Origin: JAEYXS01 sp943367715
GTDB lineage: Bacteria > Verrucomicrobiota > Verrucomicrobiia > Limisphaerales > JAEYXS01
DNA: 64,000 nucleotides
Assembly (NCBI GenBank): GCA_943367715.1
Contig: CALRJY020000019.1
Span: 52,680-116,679, forward strand
Direction: 5' to 3'
Shown: positions 58,106 through 64,000 of the stretch, one piece after another
Position numbering within the stretch: position 1 is the stretch's first letter
How the letters are laid out: the number at the start of each line of letters is the position of its first letter
Translations under genes and position numbers: made by a program
The notes under the pieces: model-generated
Told to the model about the DNA's origin: nothing
The model's database searches: none
Seen by the model: the letters and a program-made list of their open reading frames with translations, nothing else

Positions 58106-58705
58106 ATGAACCCCATTAACTCCATCCACGGGAAATACGTCTTCACCCGTCGCATCCGCGTGTTGAGCGATCACCTCGCCCCGCTCATCCCGCCGAACGC
58201 GCGCCTGCTCGACGTCGGCTGCGGCGACGGCACCTTGACCAAACGCCTCTGCGAACTCCGCCCCGATATCACCGCCGAAGGCGTGGACGTCCTCGTCCGT
58301 CCCCACACTGCCATCCCCGTCACGAAATTCGACGGCACCAAACTCCCCTTCCCTGACAAGACCTTCGATTGCGTCCTCTTCGTCGATGTTCTCCACCACA
58401 CCGAAGACCCGACCATCATGCTCCGCGAAGCCGCCCGCGTGACGCGCAACTGCATACTCCTGAAAGACCACACGCAAGAAGGCTTCCTCGCGCACAGCAC
58501 GCTGCGCTTCATGGACTACGTCGGCAACGCCCGCCACGGCGTCGTCCTCCCCTACAACTACTGGACCCGCGCCCAATGGACCGCCGCCTTCCAGCAGTTG
58601 AGTCTGAAAGTCGAAACCGAACTCCGCTCCCTAAATCTCTACCCCGCTCCCGCCAGTTGGTTCTTTGATCGCGAACTCCACTTTATTTCACGCCTCGTGA
58701 AATAA
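58106..58705 (+). CDS. Class I SAM-dependent methyltransferase
   Basis: A 199-residue methyltransferase with the motif RLLDVGCGDGTLTKRLCELR, VDVLVRPHTAIPVTKFDGTK and FDCVLFVDVLHHTEDPTIML, all typical of methyltransferase domain 11 enzymes. No membrane segment or special domain is seen. It may act with the preceding glycosyltransferase, but the substrate cannot be deduced. Confidence 0.85.
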   Translation: MNPINSIHGKYVFTRRIRVLSDHLAPLIPPNARLLDVGCGDGTLTKRLCELRPDITAEGVDVLVRPHTAIPVTKFDGTKLPFPDKTFDCVLFVDVLHHTEDPTIMLREAARVTRNCILLKDHTQEGFLAHSTLRFMDYVGNARHGVVLPYNYWTRAQWTAAFQQLSLKVETELRSLNLYPAPASWFFDRELHFISRLVK

Positions 58706-58880
58706 CACTCTCAAGGTAGGGCGAGACTCTGTCGAGCCCTTGCCAAACCTAAGCGCGCACGCAAATCAATATAGGCACCCTGGCCGCAACAAAAGCTTTC
58801 GCAAAGAAAAGGATCGCGGACTTCAGGCCGCCTAAACGCCCCCCCAGAAACCCGCTTAAACTGCAACCACCACCCTTTCC

Positions 58881-58916
58881 CCATCTGTGTTTATCTGTGT
58901 CCATCTGTGGTTAAAA
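58881..58916. repeat. ATCTGTG word repeat, copy A
   Basis: Three imperfect units: CCATCTGTGTTTATCTGTGT followed by CCATCTGTGGTTAAAA. It begins just past the end of the SGNH hydrolase gene. A partly matching array occurs at 60370-60433 before the next gene. Confidence 0.65.
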
Positions 58917-58917
58917 T

Positions 58918-60087
58918 TCATCTCACTCCCGCCGCACCCAATCCCAATATCCGGAACTGCGTCCCCGTGCTCTCCGCGTTCTTCTCCGCGAGCAACTCCA
59001 CCTTCACGCGATGCTTGCCCGGCGTGAGATCCTTCGCCACCTCACTCGTCACGCGATACCCGCCCCACGTCTGATTAAACCACGCCTCACGCGGCTGTGG
59101 CGCTTTGTCATCCACGGAGATCTTCGCCTGCCCCATCGGCCCCTTGATGCGCCAATACATATCATAGATCACTGAGCCCTCGATCTCGAATTCGATCACG
59201 CTGCCCGGCGTTTCGCTCTGCCACGCTTTGTTCTTCTCATCATACACCCAGCCCTTGTTCGCCACCGGTTTCAGATCGTTTGCTTCCAACAATTTCGTGA
59301 ACTCAAACTTGTCGCTGAACAACGGCTTCGGCAACGCCGCCACGTCGCTCTTCGTGCCCGGCTTCTTCACCACCGAATCGATGAACCGCGTCACGAACTC
59401 CGCCGCGTACGCATGACCGCGATCATTCGGATGCACCTCATCCGCCTCCACATCTTCCCACTTCAATTTACCCGCCTGAATCTCCGGCCATAACGCATCG
59501 CGGAAACTCACCATCGGAATGCCATAATGCGCGCCCACCTTGCTGTGCCACTCCTGCGCATTGCCCCCGCTCTTGTTCATCGTGAACAGCATCACCACCG
59601 CCGGTTGATTCGGCGCCTTCAAGATTTGCCGGATCAAGCCCTCCAACGTCTCCGCCGACTCCTTCACGTTCCCGTCATTCACCGCATATTCCACCACGAT
59701 GAAATCGGGATTCTTCGCCAGCAGATCCCGCCCCACGCGCAACGCCCCATAGTTCGACCCCGTCGCGCCAATACCCGCATTCACGAACTCCACCTTGCTG
59801 TTCGGGAAATTCGTCCGCCACCACTGCGCGATCTGGTTGCCATACCTCAACTCCGGCTTCGTCGCCTTCGCCCCCTGCGTGATGGACCCGCCAATGACAC
59901 CCACCACGATCGGCTTCCCCTCACGCGCCTTCGCCAGCACCCGTTGCAACCGCGCCGTATCTCCCGCACTCACCAGCGAGCGCGTATAGGCATCCGGTGC
60001 CAGCACCGCCGCTTCCTGCGCTTGCAATGCCACCCCATTCGCCAGCAACAACGCCACGCTCAAAACCACCACTTGCTTGAACTTCAT
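58918..60087 (-). CDS. Exported SGNH/GDSL-family hydrolase
   Basis: A 389-residue exported esterase-like protein. Signal: KFKQVVVLSVALLLANGVAL with cleavage after LQAQ. SGNH blocks are visible: GVIGGSITQGAKAT (nucleophile Ser), NAGIGATGSNYGALRV, VVEYAVNDGN (Asn) and DEVHPNDRGHAYAAEF (Asp-His). The C-terminal about 110 residues look like a carbohydrate-binding-type beta domain. The start at 60087 fits the signal; frames extending to 60252 run through repeat DNA. Probably a glycan deacetylase or esterase. Confidence 0.85.
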   Translation of the reverse strand: MKFKQVVVLSVALLLANGVALQAQEAAVLAPDAYTRSLVSAGDTARLQRVLAKAREGKPIVVGVIGGSITQGAKATKPELRYGNQIAQWWRTNFPNSKVEFVNAGIGATGSNYGALRVGRDLLAKNPDFIVVEYAVNDGNVKESAETLEGLIRQILKAPNQPAVVMLFTMNKSGGNAQEWHSKVGAHYGIPMVSFRDALWPEIQAGKLKWEDVEADEVHPNDRGHAYAAEFVTRFIDSVVKKPGTKSDVAALPKPLFSDKFEFTKLLEANDLKPVANKGWVYDEKNKAWQSETPGSVIEFEIEGSVIYDMYWRIKGPMGQAKISVDDKAPQPREAWFNQTWGGYRVTSEVAKDLTPGKHRVKVELLAEKNAESTGTQFRILGLGAAGVR

Positions 60088-60144
60088 AAAATCACACATA
60101 AACAAAATCATTTTCCAGAGCGCCGAAAGCATGCCCTCCGTAGC

Positions 60145-60184
60145 GCAGGTTGGCAACCTGCTGTGTCGCCGACTGCCAGTCGGC
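60145..60184. repeat. Two adjacent perfect 17-bp palindromes
   Basis: GCAGGTTG-G-CAACCTGC (60145-60161) and GCCGACT-GCC-AGTCGGC (60168-60184), six bases apart. They are in the 394-bp gene-free spacer 60088-60481, which otherwise holds no gene that I can support and, near its end, ATCTGTG-type words. Confidence 0.6.
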
Positions 60185-60369
60185 AGAGTGTGGCCCCTAC
60201 GAAGGGCACCATTCTCGACATTCTTTGGACCGCGACTGTGTGCCCCAAGCACCAGTCGCAGCGGGTGGAATCTTTAAGAAAGTCTCGAAATATTCTACGG
60301 CTCATCTCGCATGTTTCACATGCTGCGGCTGGTCTATCGACACAGCCGCGATCCAAGCCCCCTTTCCCC

Positions 60370-60433
60370 CATCTGCGCCATCTGCGGTTAAACCCCTTCC
60401 CCATCTGTTTTAACCTGTGTCCATCTGTGGTAA
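60370..60433. repeat. ATCTGTG/ATCTGCG word repeat, copy B
   Basis: Words CCATCTGCGCCATCTGCGGT, then CCATCTGTTTTAACCTGTGT, then CCATCTGTGGTAAAA; the order of words near the end equals that of 58881-58916. It is in the spacer between the SGNH hydrolase gene and the end of the large fusion gene. Confidence 0.6.
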
Positions 60434-60481
60434 AAAAAGGCGCACCCTTCACAGGTGCGCCTTAAATGATTCCACACCGAC

Positions 60482-63400
60482 CTATTTCTTCGCCGCCGGC
60501 GCCTTCTGCCCGTACAGGAACTCCACCAGATCGATGAACTCCGTCGGTGACATGCCGCTGGCCAAGCCCTCCGGCATGCTGCTCTGCTTCACCGTCTCAC
60601 GTTTCGCGATGTCAGACTTCTTGATATCCTGATCGGTGCCGCCCGCAATCCGCAATGTCAGCACCTCCGGCGTCTCCTTCAGGATGAAGCCTGAATACGC
60701 ATCGCCGCCCTTCGTCTCCACGTTCGTCGTGAGGAACTTCGGATCCAGCTTCAGATTCGGCTCCAGAATGGATTCAATGACCACCTCCTTCGTCATGCGT
60801 GACCCCAAACCCGCGATGGCCGGACCGTAATCCACGCCTTCCGCGCCGAACTTATGGCACGCGATGCAGATGCGGCGGAACACCGCCTTGCCATTGTCCA
60901 CATTGCCCTTCGCCTTCGCGATGTCCACCAGCACCTTGTCCAAGTCCCGCTGCGGCATGTCTGGTGCCGCGAGGAATTTCTTCAACGCCGCCGTCGCAAT
61001 GCCCGAAGGCTGCGCCCGATTCGCGAACTCATTCAGCGCTTCCAACCCTGCCGCATTATCCTTCGCGATATTGTTCGCCTTGAACTCATCCTTCCACACC
61101 GGCTCCAATGCACCGAGTGTCATCTCCAGCGTGTAATCGATCCAGTAATCGCGTGGCAACCCCGCCGCCAGCAGCAACGTCTCCACCGATTCCTTCGTGC
61201 GCACAAAGCTCAAGGCCCGGATCGCCTCCACCCGCGTGCGCGGGAACTCATCCGTCACCTGCGCCTTGATGAACTGCATCGGGTTCGAGAGGTAATCCCA
61301 CTCATCCGCCAGCACGCGTGTCGCACCTGCACGAGCTTCGCCCGTCTTGCAGCGCAGCACTTCTTGCAGAAATGCCACATCCACCGCGTGATGCCCTTGC
61401 AACACCCAGAGCGCTTCCAGGCGCAGGCGATCATACTCCTTGTCCTTCGGGTCCAGCTTCGCCACCCAGGACTTCACCGCCTTCACCACTTCCGTCGTCG
61501 GACGATCGCGCAATTCACGACGTGCGCGATAACGCGTACGCGGCTCGTATTCCTTCAACTGGTCCAGCAACTCATTCACTTTCTTGCCATACTGCGTCAC
61601 CGGTTTGAGCAAGGGCTTGCCCGTGTAAACGAGACGGAACAAGCGCCCATGCTTCTGATCGCGACCCGGATCACGTTGCGAATACTGCATGTGGCCGATC
61701 AACGCCGCGCTCCAGTCACCGAAATACAGCGCGCCATCCGCACCGATCTGCGGGTCCGTCGGGCGGAAGGTCATATTGTCCTTCGCCGTCAGGAGGTCAT
61801 ACGCCACCTCCTTGCCATCCACCGTCTTCTTGGTGCGCGCACCCTTGTAGCCCGCGCCATCATCCTCGATCTGGAAGCGCGTCAGGCCGTTCATATTGAT
61901 CACGCACGCGAAGATGAAATGCCCCTGCACTTCGTCCGGGAACTGCCGCGTGTAGAGAAACTCCGTGCCCACATTCGGCCGCATGCCCTCACCGTTGAAC
62001 ACCGTGTTCAAGCCCTTGCGCCCGCTGTAAACCGCCGTGCTCAACGGCGTGTCCCAATGCTGTTGCGGCGTGGTGCCATCGCCCACGATGCCCTGACCCC
62101 ACCAGTTGAAGACATAGCACCACGGATTGCCGTAACCCGGCGTCGTGAACCAGCGCAGCTTCTGCGAGCGCGGGTCCAGCACGTAGCAACCGGCCTTGCC
62201 GAACTGCCGCATCGCGCCCCACGGCGTCTCCACCGTCGTGCTCAGGCTCACACCTTCCAGCATGTGCAGCAGACCGCCCGGCGACCACTCAAACGACCCG
62301 ATCGTATGATGCGTGTCATCCGTGGCCCAGCCATCGCTCAGCTCCTGCACGATGTCCGCCTTGTCATCCCCATCCGTATCCTTCAACCAGATCAGGCGCG
62401 GTTCATCGACCACGATCACGCCACCGTTCCAGAACTCAAAACCCGTCGGGCAGATCAGCTTGTCATAGAACACCGTGCACTTCCGCGCTTTGCCCTTCGC
62501 ATCCAGATCCGAGAAGATGAGCAGACGATCATTCGGCTTCGGATCACCTGGCTTCCATTGCGGATACGAGGCCATGCACGAAGCCCAGATGCGTCCCTTG
62601 TTATCGATGTTGATCTGGTTCACCTTCGCCAGCTCCGGAAACTCCCGCTCGCTCGCGATCAATTGCACCTCGAAACCCGGCGGCACCGTCATCGTCGCAA
62701 TGCTCTCCTCCGGCGTCGGATACTTCAGCTCCTTCGGCTCTTTCGAGGGATGCCGTCCAAAGCCCGGCGCCGGCACGATCAGTTCACCCGTATTGCTGTC
62801 ATCCGGCTTCGCGGCCACCGACTTGCCCTGCGCGATGTCCCACACGTAACGATCCCTCACCGCCACCATGTTACGGATCTTCAGATACTCACGCGGAAAC
62901 GTCTCCGTATCGAACGTGCGGCGGCCACCATACACATACCAGCCGTTCAACATGCGATAATCCTGCAAATGCACCCAGGACTTGTCATTCACCGCGTCGC
63001 GCAACTTCTGGTAAGCCGAAGACGCGGGCATCGAAGGATTCTCATTGCCGAACAAAGCCTTGTCCAACACCCCCGCCACCACCTCGTTCCCCTCCTCGTT
63101 CAGCATGAAACCATTGCTGCTGAACTGCATCCCCTTCTTCTTGCCGAACGCCGTCAACGTCGGCGTGTAGAGATCCACGAACGCCAGCTTGCGCTCCGCT
63201 GCCACTTCCTTCACCGCCGCCGCATACAGCTTCAGGTTCGCATTCTCTTTCACGCCAGCGGGCAGGAACTTGTCGTCCGTCGGTTCAAACGCCGCCGGTG
63301 AAACCAGCACAAACCGCGGCGCACTCCCCGCGTCATCCCGTGGATACTCCTTCGCATACTCATCCAGGAACTTCGCGTAATCCGCCTTGAACTTCGCCAC

Positions 63401-63934
63401 GCCCTCCGGCCCCGCAAACGATTCATTGAAACCAAAGAAGCAGAACATTGTGTCCGCCCCGAAGGCGCTCAGCGGATTATCCAGCGCCGTGTAACCGCTG
63501 GACCGCTGCCGCAGGGACACCTCATCCGCTGGCCGGCAGAAATTCCGCACCACCAGTTCCAACTGAGGAAACCGCGAGTGCAACATCGTCTCAAAATCCC
63601 CGCTCCGGTTCATGTGCTCGCCCAGCGAACTCCCCACAAACGCGATCCGCTCACTCTTGATGAACTTCAGCGGCAGCTCACTCGGCGCCAGCGCCGGACG
63701 CACCGGACGCGGCCCCCGCTGCATCAATTCCGCCCCCGGCAACACCTTGCTGTCCGCCGCGACGACCGAATCCGCCCCATAAAACCCGGCTCCCAAGCCC
63801 ATCACCAAAGCCACAGTGGTAAACCACATTCCCTTCCTCGCCTTCGAGGCCAATCCAGCAGACACGACGGTCTTGCTCTTTACGTCAGGTAAAATCATTG
63901 CGTTTATTGATATAGAGTTCCGGTGATTAGTCAT
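60482..63934 (-). CDS. PVC-type SGNH / membrane-bound dehydrogenase / HEAT / cytochrome c fusion protein
   Basis: A 1150-residue exported protein. After a hydrophobic segment (about 36-56) come: an SGNH-like domain (about 85-290, IAFVGSSLGEHMNRSGDFET); a beta-propeller of the PVC membrane-bound dehydrogenase type (about 395-790, PPGFEVQLIASEREFPELAK, WSPGGLLHMLEG); HEAT-like helices (about 800-980); and a C-terminal cytochrome c domain with C1023-IA-C1026-H1027 and GPAIAGLGSRMTKEVVIESI. Such proteins are numerous in Verrucomicrobia and Planctomycetes and probably oxidise sugars or polyols. A start at 63898 is also possible. Confidence 0.9.
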   Translation of the reverse strand: MTNHRNSISINAMILPDVKSKTVVSAGLASKARKGMWFTTVALVMGLGAGFYGADSVVAADSKVLPGAELMQRGPRPVRPALAPSELPLKFIKSERIAFVGSSLGEHMNRSGDFETMLHSRFPQLELVVRNFCRPADEVSLRQRSSGYTALDNPLSAFGADTMFCFFGFNESFAGPEGVAKFKADYAKFLDEYAKEYPRDDAGSAPRFVLVSPAAFEPTDDKFLPAGVKENANLKLYAAAVKEVAAERKLAFVDLYTPTLTAFGKKKGMQFSSNGFMLNEEGNEVVAGVLDKALFGNENPSMPASSAYQKLRDAVNDKSWVHLQDYRMLNGWYVYGGRRTFDTETFPREYLKIRNMVAVRDRYVWDIAQGKSVAAKPDDSNTGELIVPAPGFGRHPSKEPKELKYPTPEESIATMTVPPGFEVQLIASEREFPELAKVNQINIDNKGRIWASCMASYPQWKPGDPKPNDRLLIFSDLDAKGKARKCTVFYDKLICPTGFEFWNGGVIVVDEPRLIWLKDTDGDDKADIVQELSDGWATDDTHHTIGSFEWSPGGLLHMLEGVSLSTTVETPWGAMRQFGKAGCYVLDPRSQKLRWFTTPGYGNPWCYVFNWWGQGIVGDGTTPQQHWDTPLSTAVYSGRKGLNTVFNGEGMRPNVGTEFLYTRQFPDEVQGHFIFACVINMNGLTRFQIEDDGAGYKGARTKKTVDGKEVAYDLLTAKDNMTFRPTDPQIGADGALYFGDWSAALIGHMQYSQRDPGRDQKHGRLFRLVYTGKPLLKPVTQYGKKVNELLDQLKEYEPRTRYRARRELRDRPTTEVVKAVKSWVAKLDPKDKEYDRLRLEALWVLQGHHAVDVAFLQEVLRCKTGEARAGATRVLADEWDYLSNPMQFIKAQVTDEFPRTRVEAIRALSFVRTKESVETLLLAAGLPRDYWIDYTLEMTLGALEPVWKDEFKANNIAKDNAAGLEALNEFANRAQPSGIATAALKKFLAAPDMPQRDLDKVLVDIAKAKGNVDNGKAVFRRICIACHKFGAEGVDYGPAIAGLGSRMTKEVVIESILEPNLKLDPKFLTTNVETKGGDAYSGFILKETPEVLTLRIAGGTDQDIKKSDIAKRETVKQSSMPEGLASGMSPTEFIDLVEFLYGQKAPAAKK

Positions 63935-63954
63935 GCGCGAAATGCCGCGGACAT
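63931..63954 (-). CDS. Possible 7-residue leader peptide upstream of the fusion gene
   Basis: ATG at 63954 opens MSAAFRA and stops at TGA, whose bases overlap the ATG (63934) of the following gene. GGAGGTGA (63972-63965), a near-perfect anti-16S match, lies 10 bp upstream of this ATG but 30 bp from the ATG at 63934. Translation of the large gene may therefore be coupled to this leader. Evidence is the sequence layout only. Confidence 0.4.
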   Translation of the reverse strand: MSAAFRA

Positions 63955-64000
63955 TAGCAATAAATCACCTCCCTCAAAACCAGACGGCGGCGGGAGACTC

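Noticed and set aside
60854..63301. An 815-codon open frame on the plus strand opposite the large fusion gene
   Set aside because: It is the antisense of a well-supported gene with cytochrome and dehydrogenase motifs; its translation is Arg/His/Leu-rich with no domain. Long antisense frames are expected where third positions are G/C-rich.
1..64000. tRNA, rRNA or prophage genes
   Set aside because: No cloverleaf with conserved GTTCRA-type arms, no rRNA segment and no phage structural or integrase proteins were recognised while reading the spacers and gene products; a covariance search would be needed for certainty.

Overview
The window looks like chromosome from a member of the Verrucomicrobiota (PVC superphylum), possibly close to the Pedosphaera/Limisphaerales group. 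This is inferred from the gene families: a Verrucomicrobia/Planctomycetes-style pseudopilin protein (39715-40686), planctomycete-type c-type cytochrome proteins (38549-39508, 60482-63934), a Tat-exported TIM-barrel protein of the sugar isomerase type, and many short palindromic or word-type repeats in the spacers. A BamA/Skp pair and Wza-, Wzc- and OmpA-like proteins show a diderm cell. No rRNA, tRNA, CRISPR array, prophage or intact transposase gene was seen.

1-22,560 is an exopolysaccharide/O-antigen locus. On the minus strand are a Wza-like export protein, then a terminator, then a Wzc-type tyrosine autokinase and the start of a family 2 glycosyltransferase. Divergent from these is an apparent 18-gene operon (3944-22555) with very short spacings and many ATGA overlaps. 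It starts with a GbsR/MarR-type regulator whose promoter and perfect palindromic operator can be read directly, and continues with a Wzm/Wzt ABC exporter. A CDP-sugar module follows (rfbF, rfbG, a C-methyltransferase, a 3,5-epimerase), then a set of decorating enzymes (PhyH dioxygenase, second methyltransferase, GNAT, WbqC, CmcI-like methyltransferase, DegT aminotransferase), four glycosyltransferases and an MBOAT/SGNH acyl-transfer pair. RfbH, the usual 3-deoxygenase partner of RfbG, is absent, so the end product is probably an unusual C-methylated and/or N-acylated 6-deoxy sugar. A convergent outer-membrane beta-barrel gene and a second minus-strand sugar operon (two epimerases, an HldE-type adenylyltransferase and a glycosyltransferase, 24899-28402) extend the locus.

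28.4-31.6 kb carries htpG and an OmpA-family gene. 31.6-38.5 kb is an accessory island. It has a 1.3-kb gene-free stretch with word repeats and a 166-bp hairpin element, then small plus-strand genes whose start codons sit just after GTTAG core sites, suggesting a decayed integron cassette array. After these come a secreted GH99-like protein, a SUKH-like protein and the TIM-barrel protein. Two tiny membrane proteins (36 and 43 aa) also lie here.

38.5-46.2 kb is mixed: a cytochrome-domain membrane protein, pseudopilin, sirtuin, SBF-family transporter, small lipoprotein, esterase, a TrmN6-like methyltransferase and an unknown gene. 46.2-56.5 kb is core housekeeping on the minus strand. Its transcription order is rplY, pth, rpsF, ssb, rplI, dnaB, bamA, skp, clpB, with clear intrinsic terminators after rplI and skp; rpsR is missing from its usual place. 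56.8-64 kb holds a polyprenyl-phosphate-type glycosyltransferase, a methyltransferase, an SGNH hydrolase and a 1150-residue SGNH/dehydrogenase/HEAT/cytochrome c fusion, the last preceded by a strong ribosome site that appears to serve a 7-residue leader peptide.
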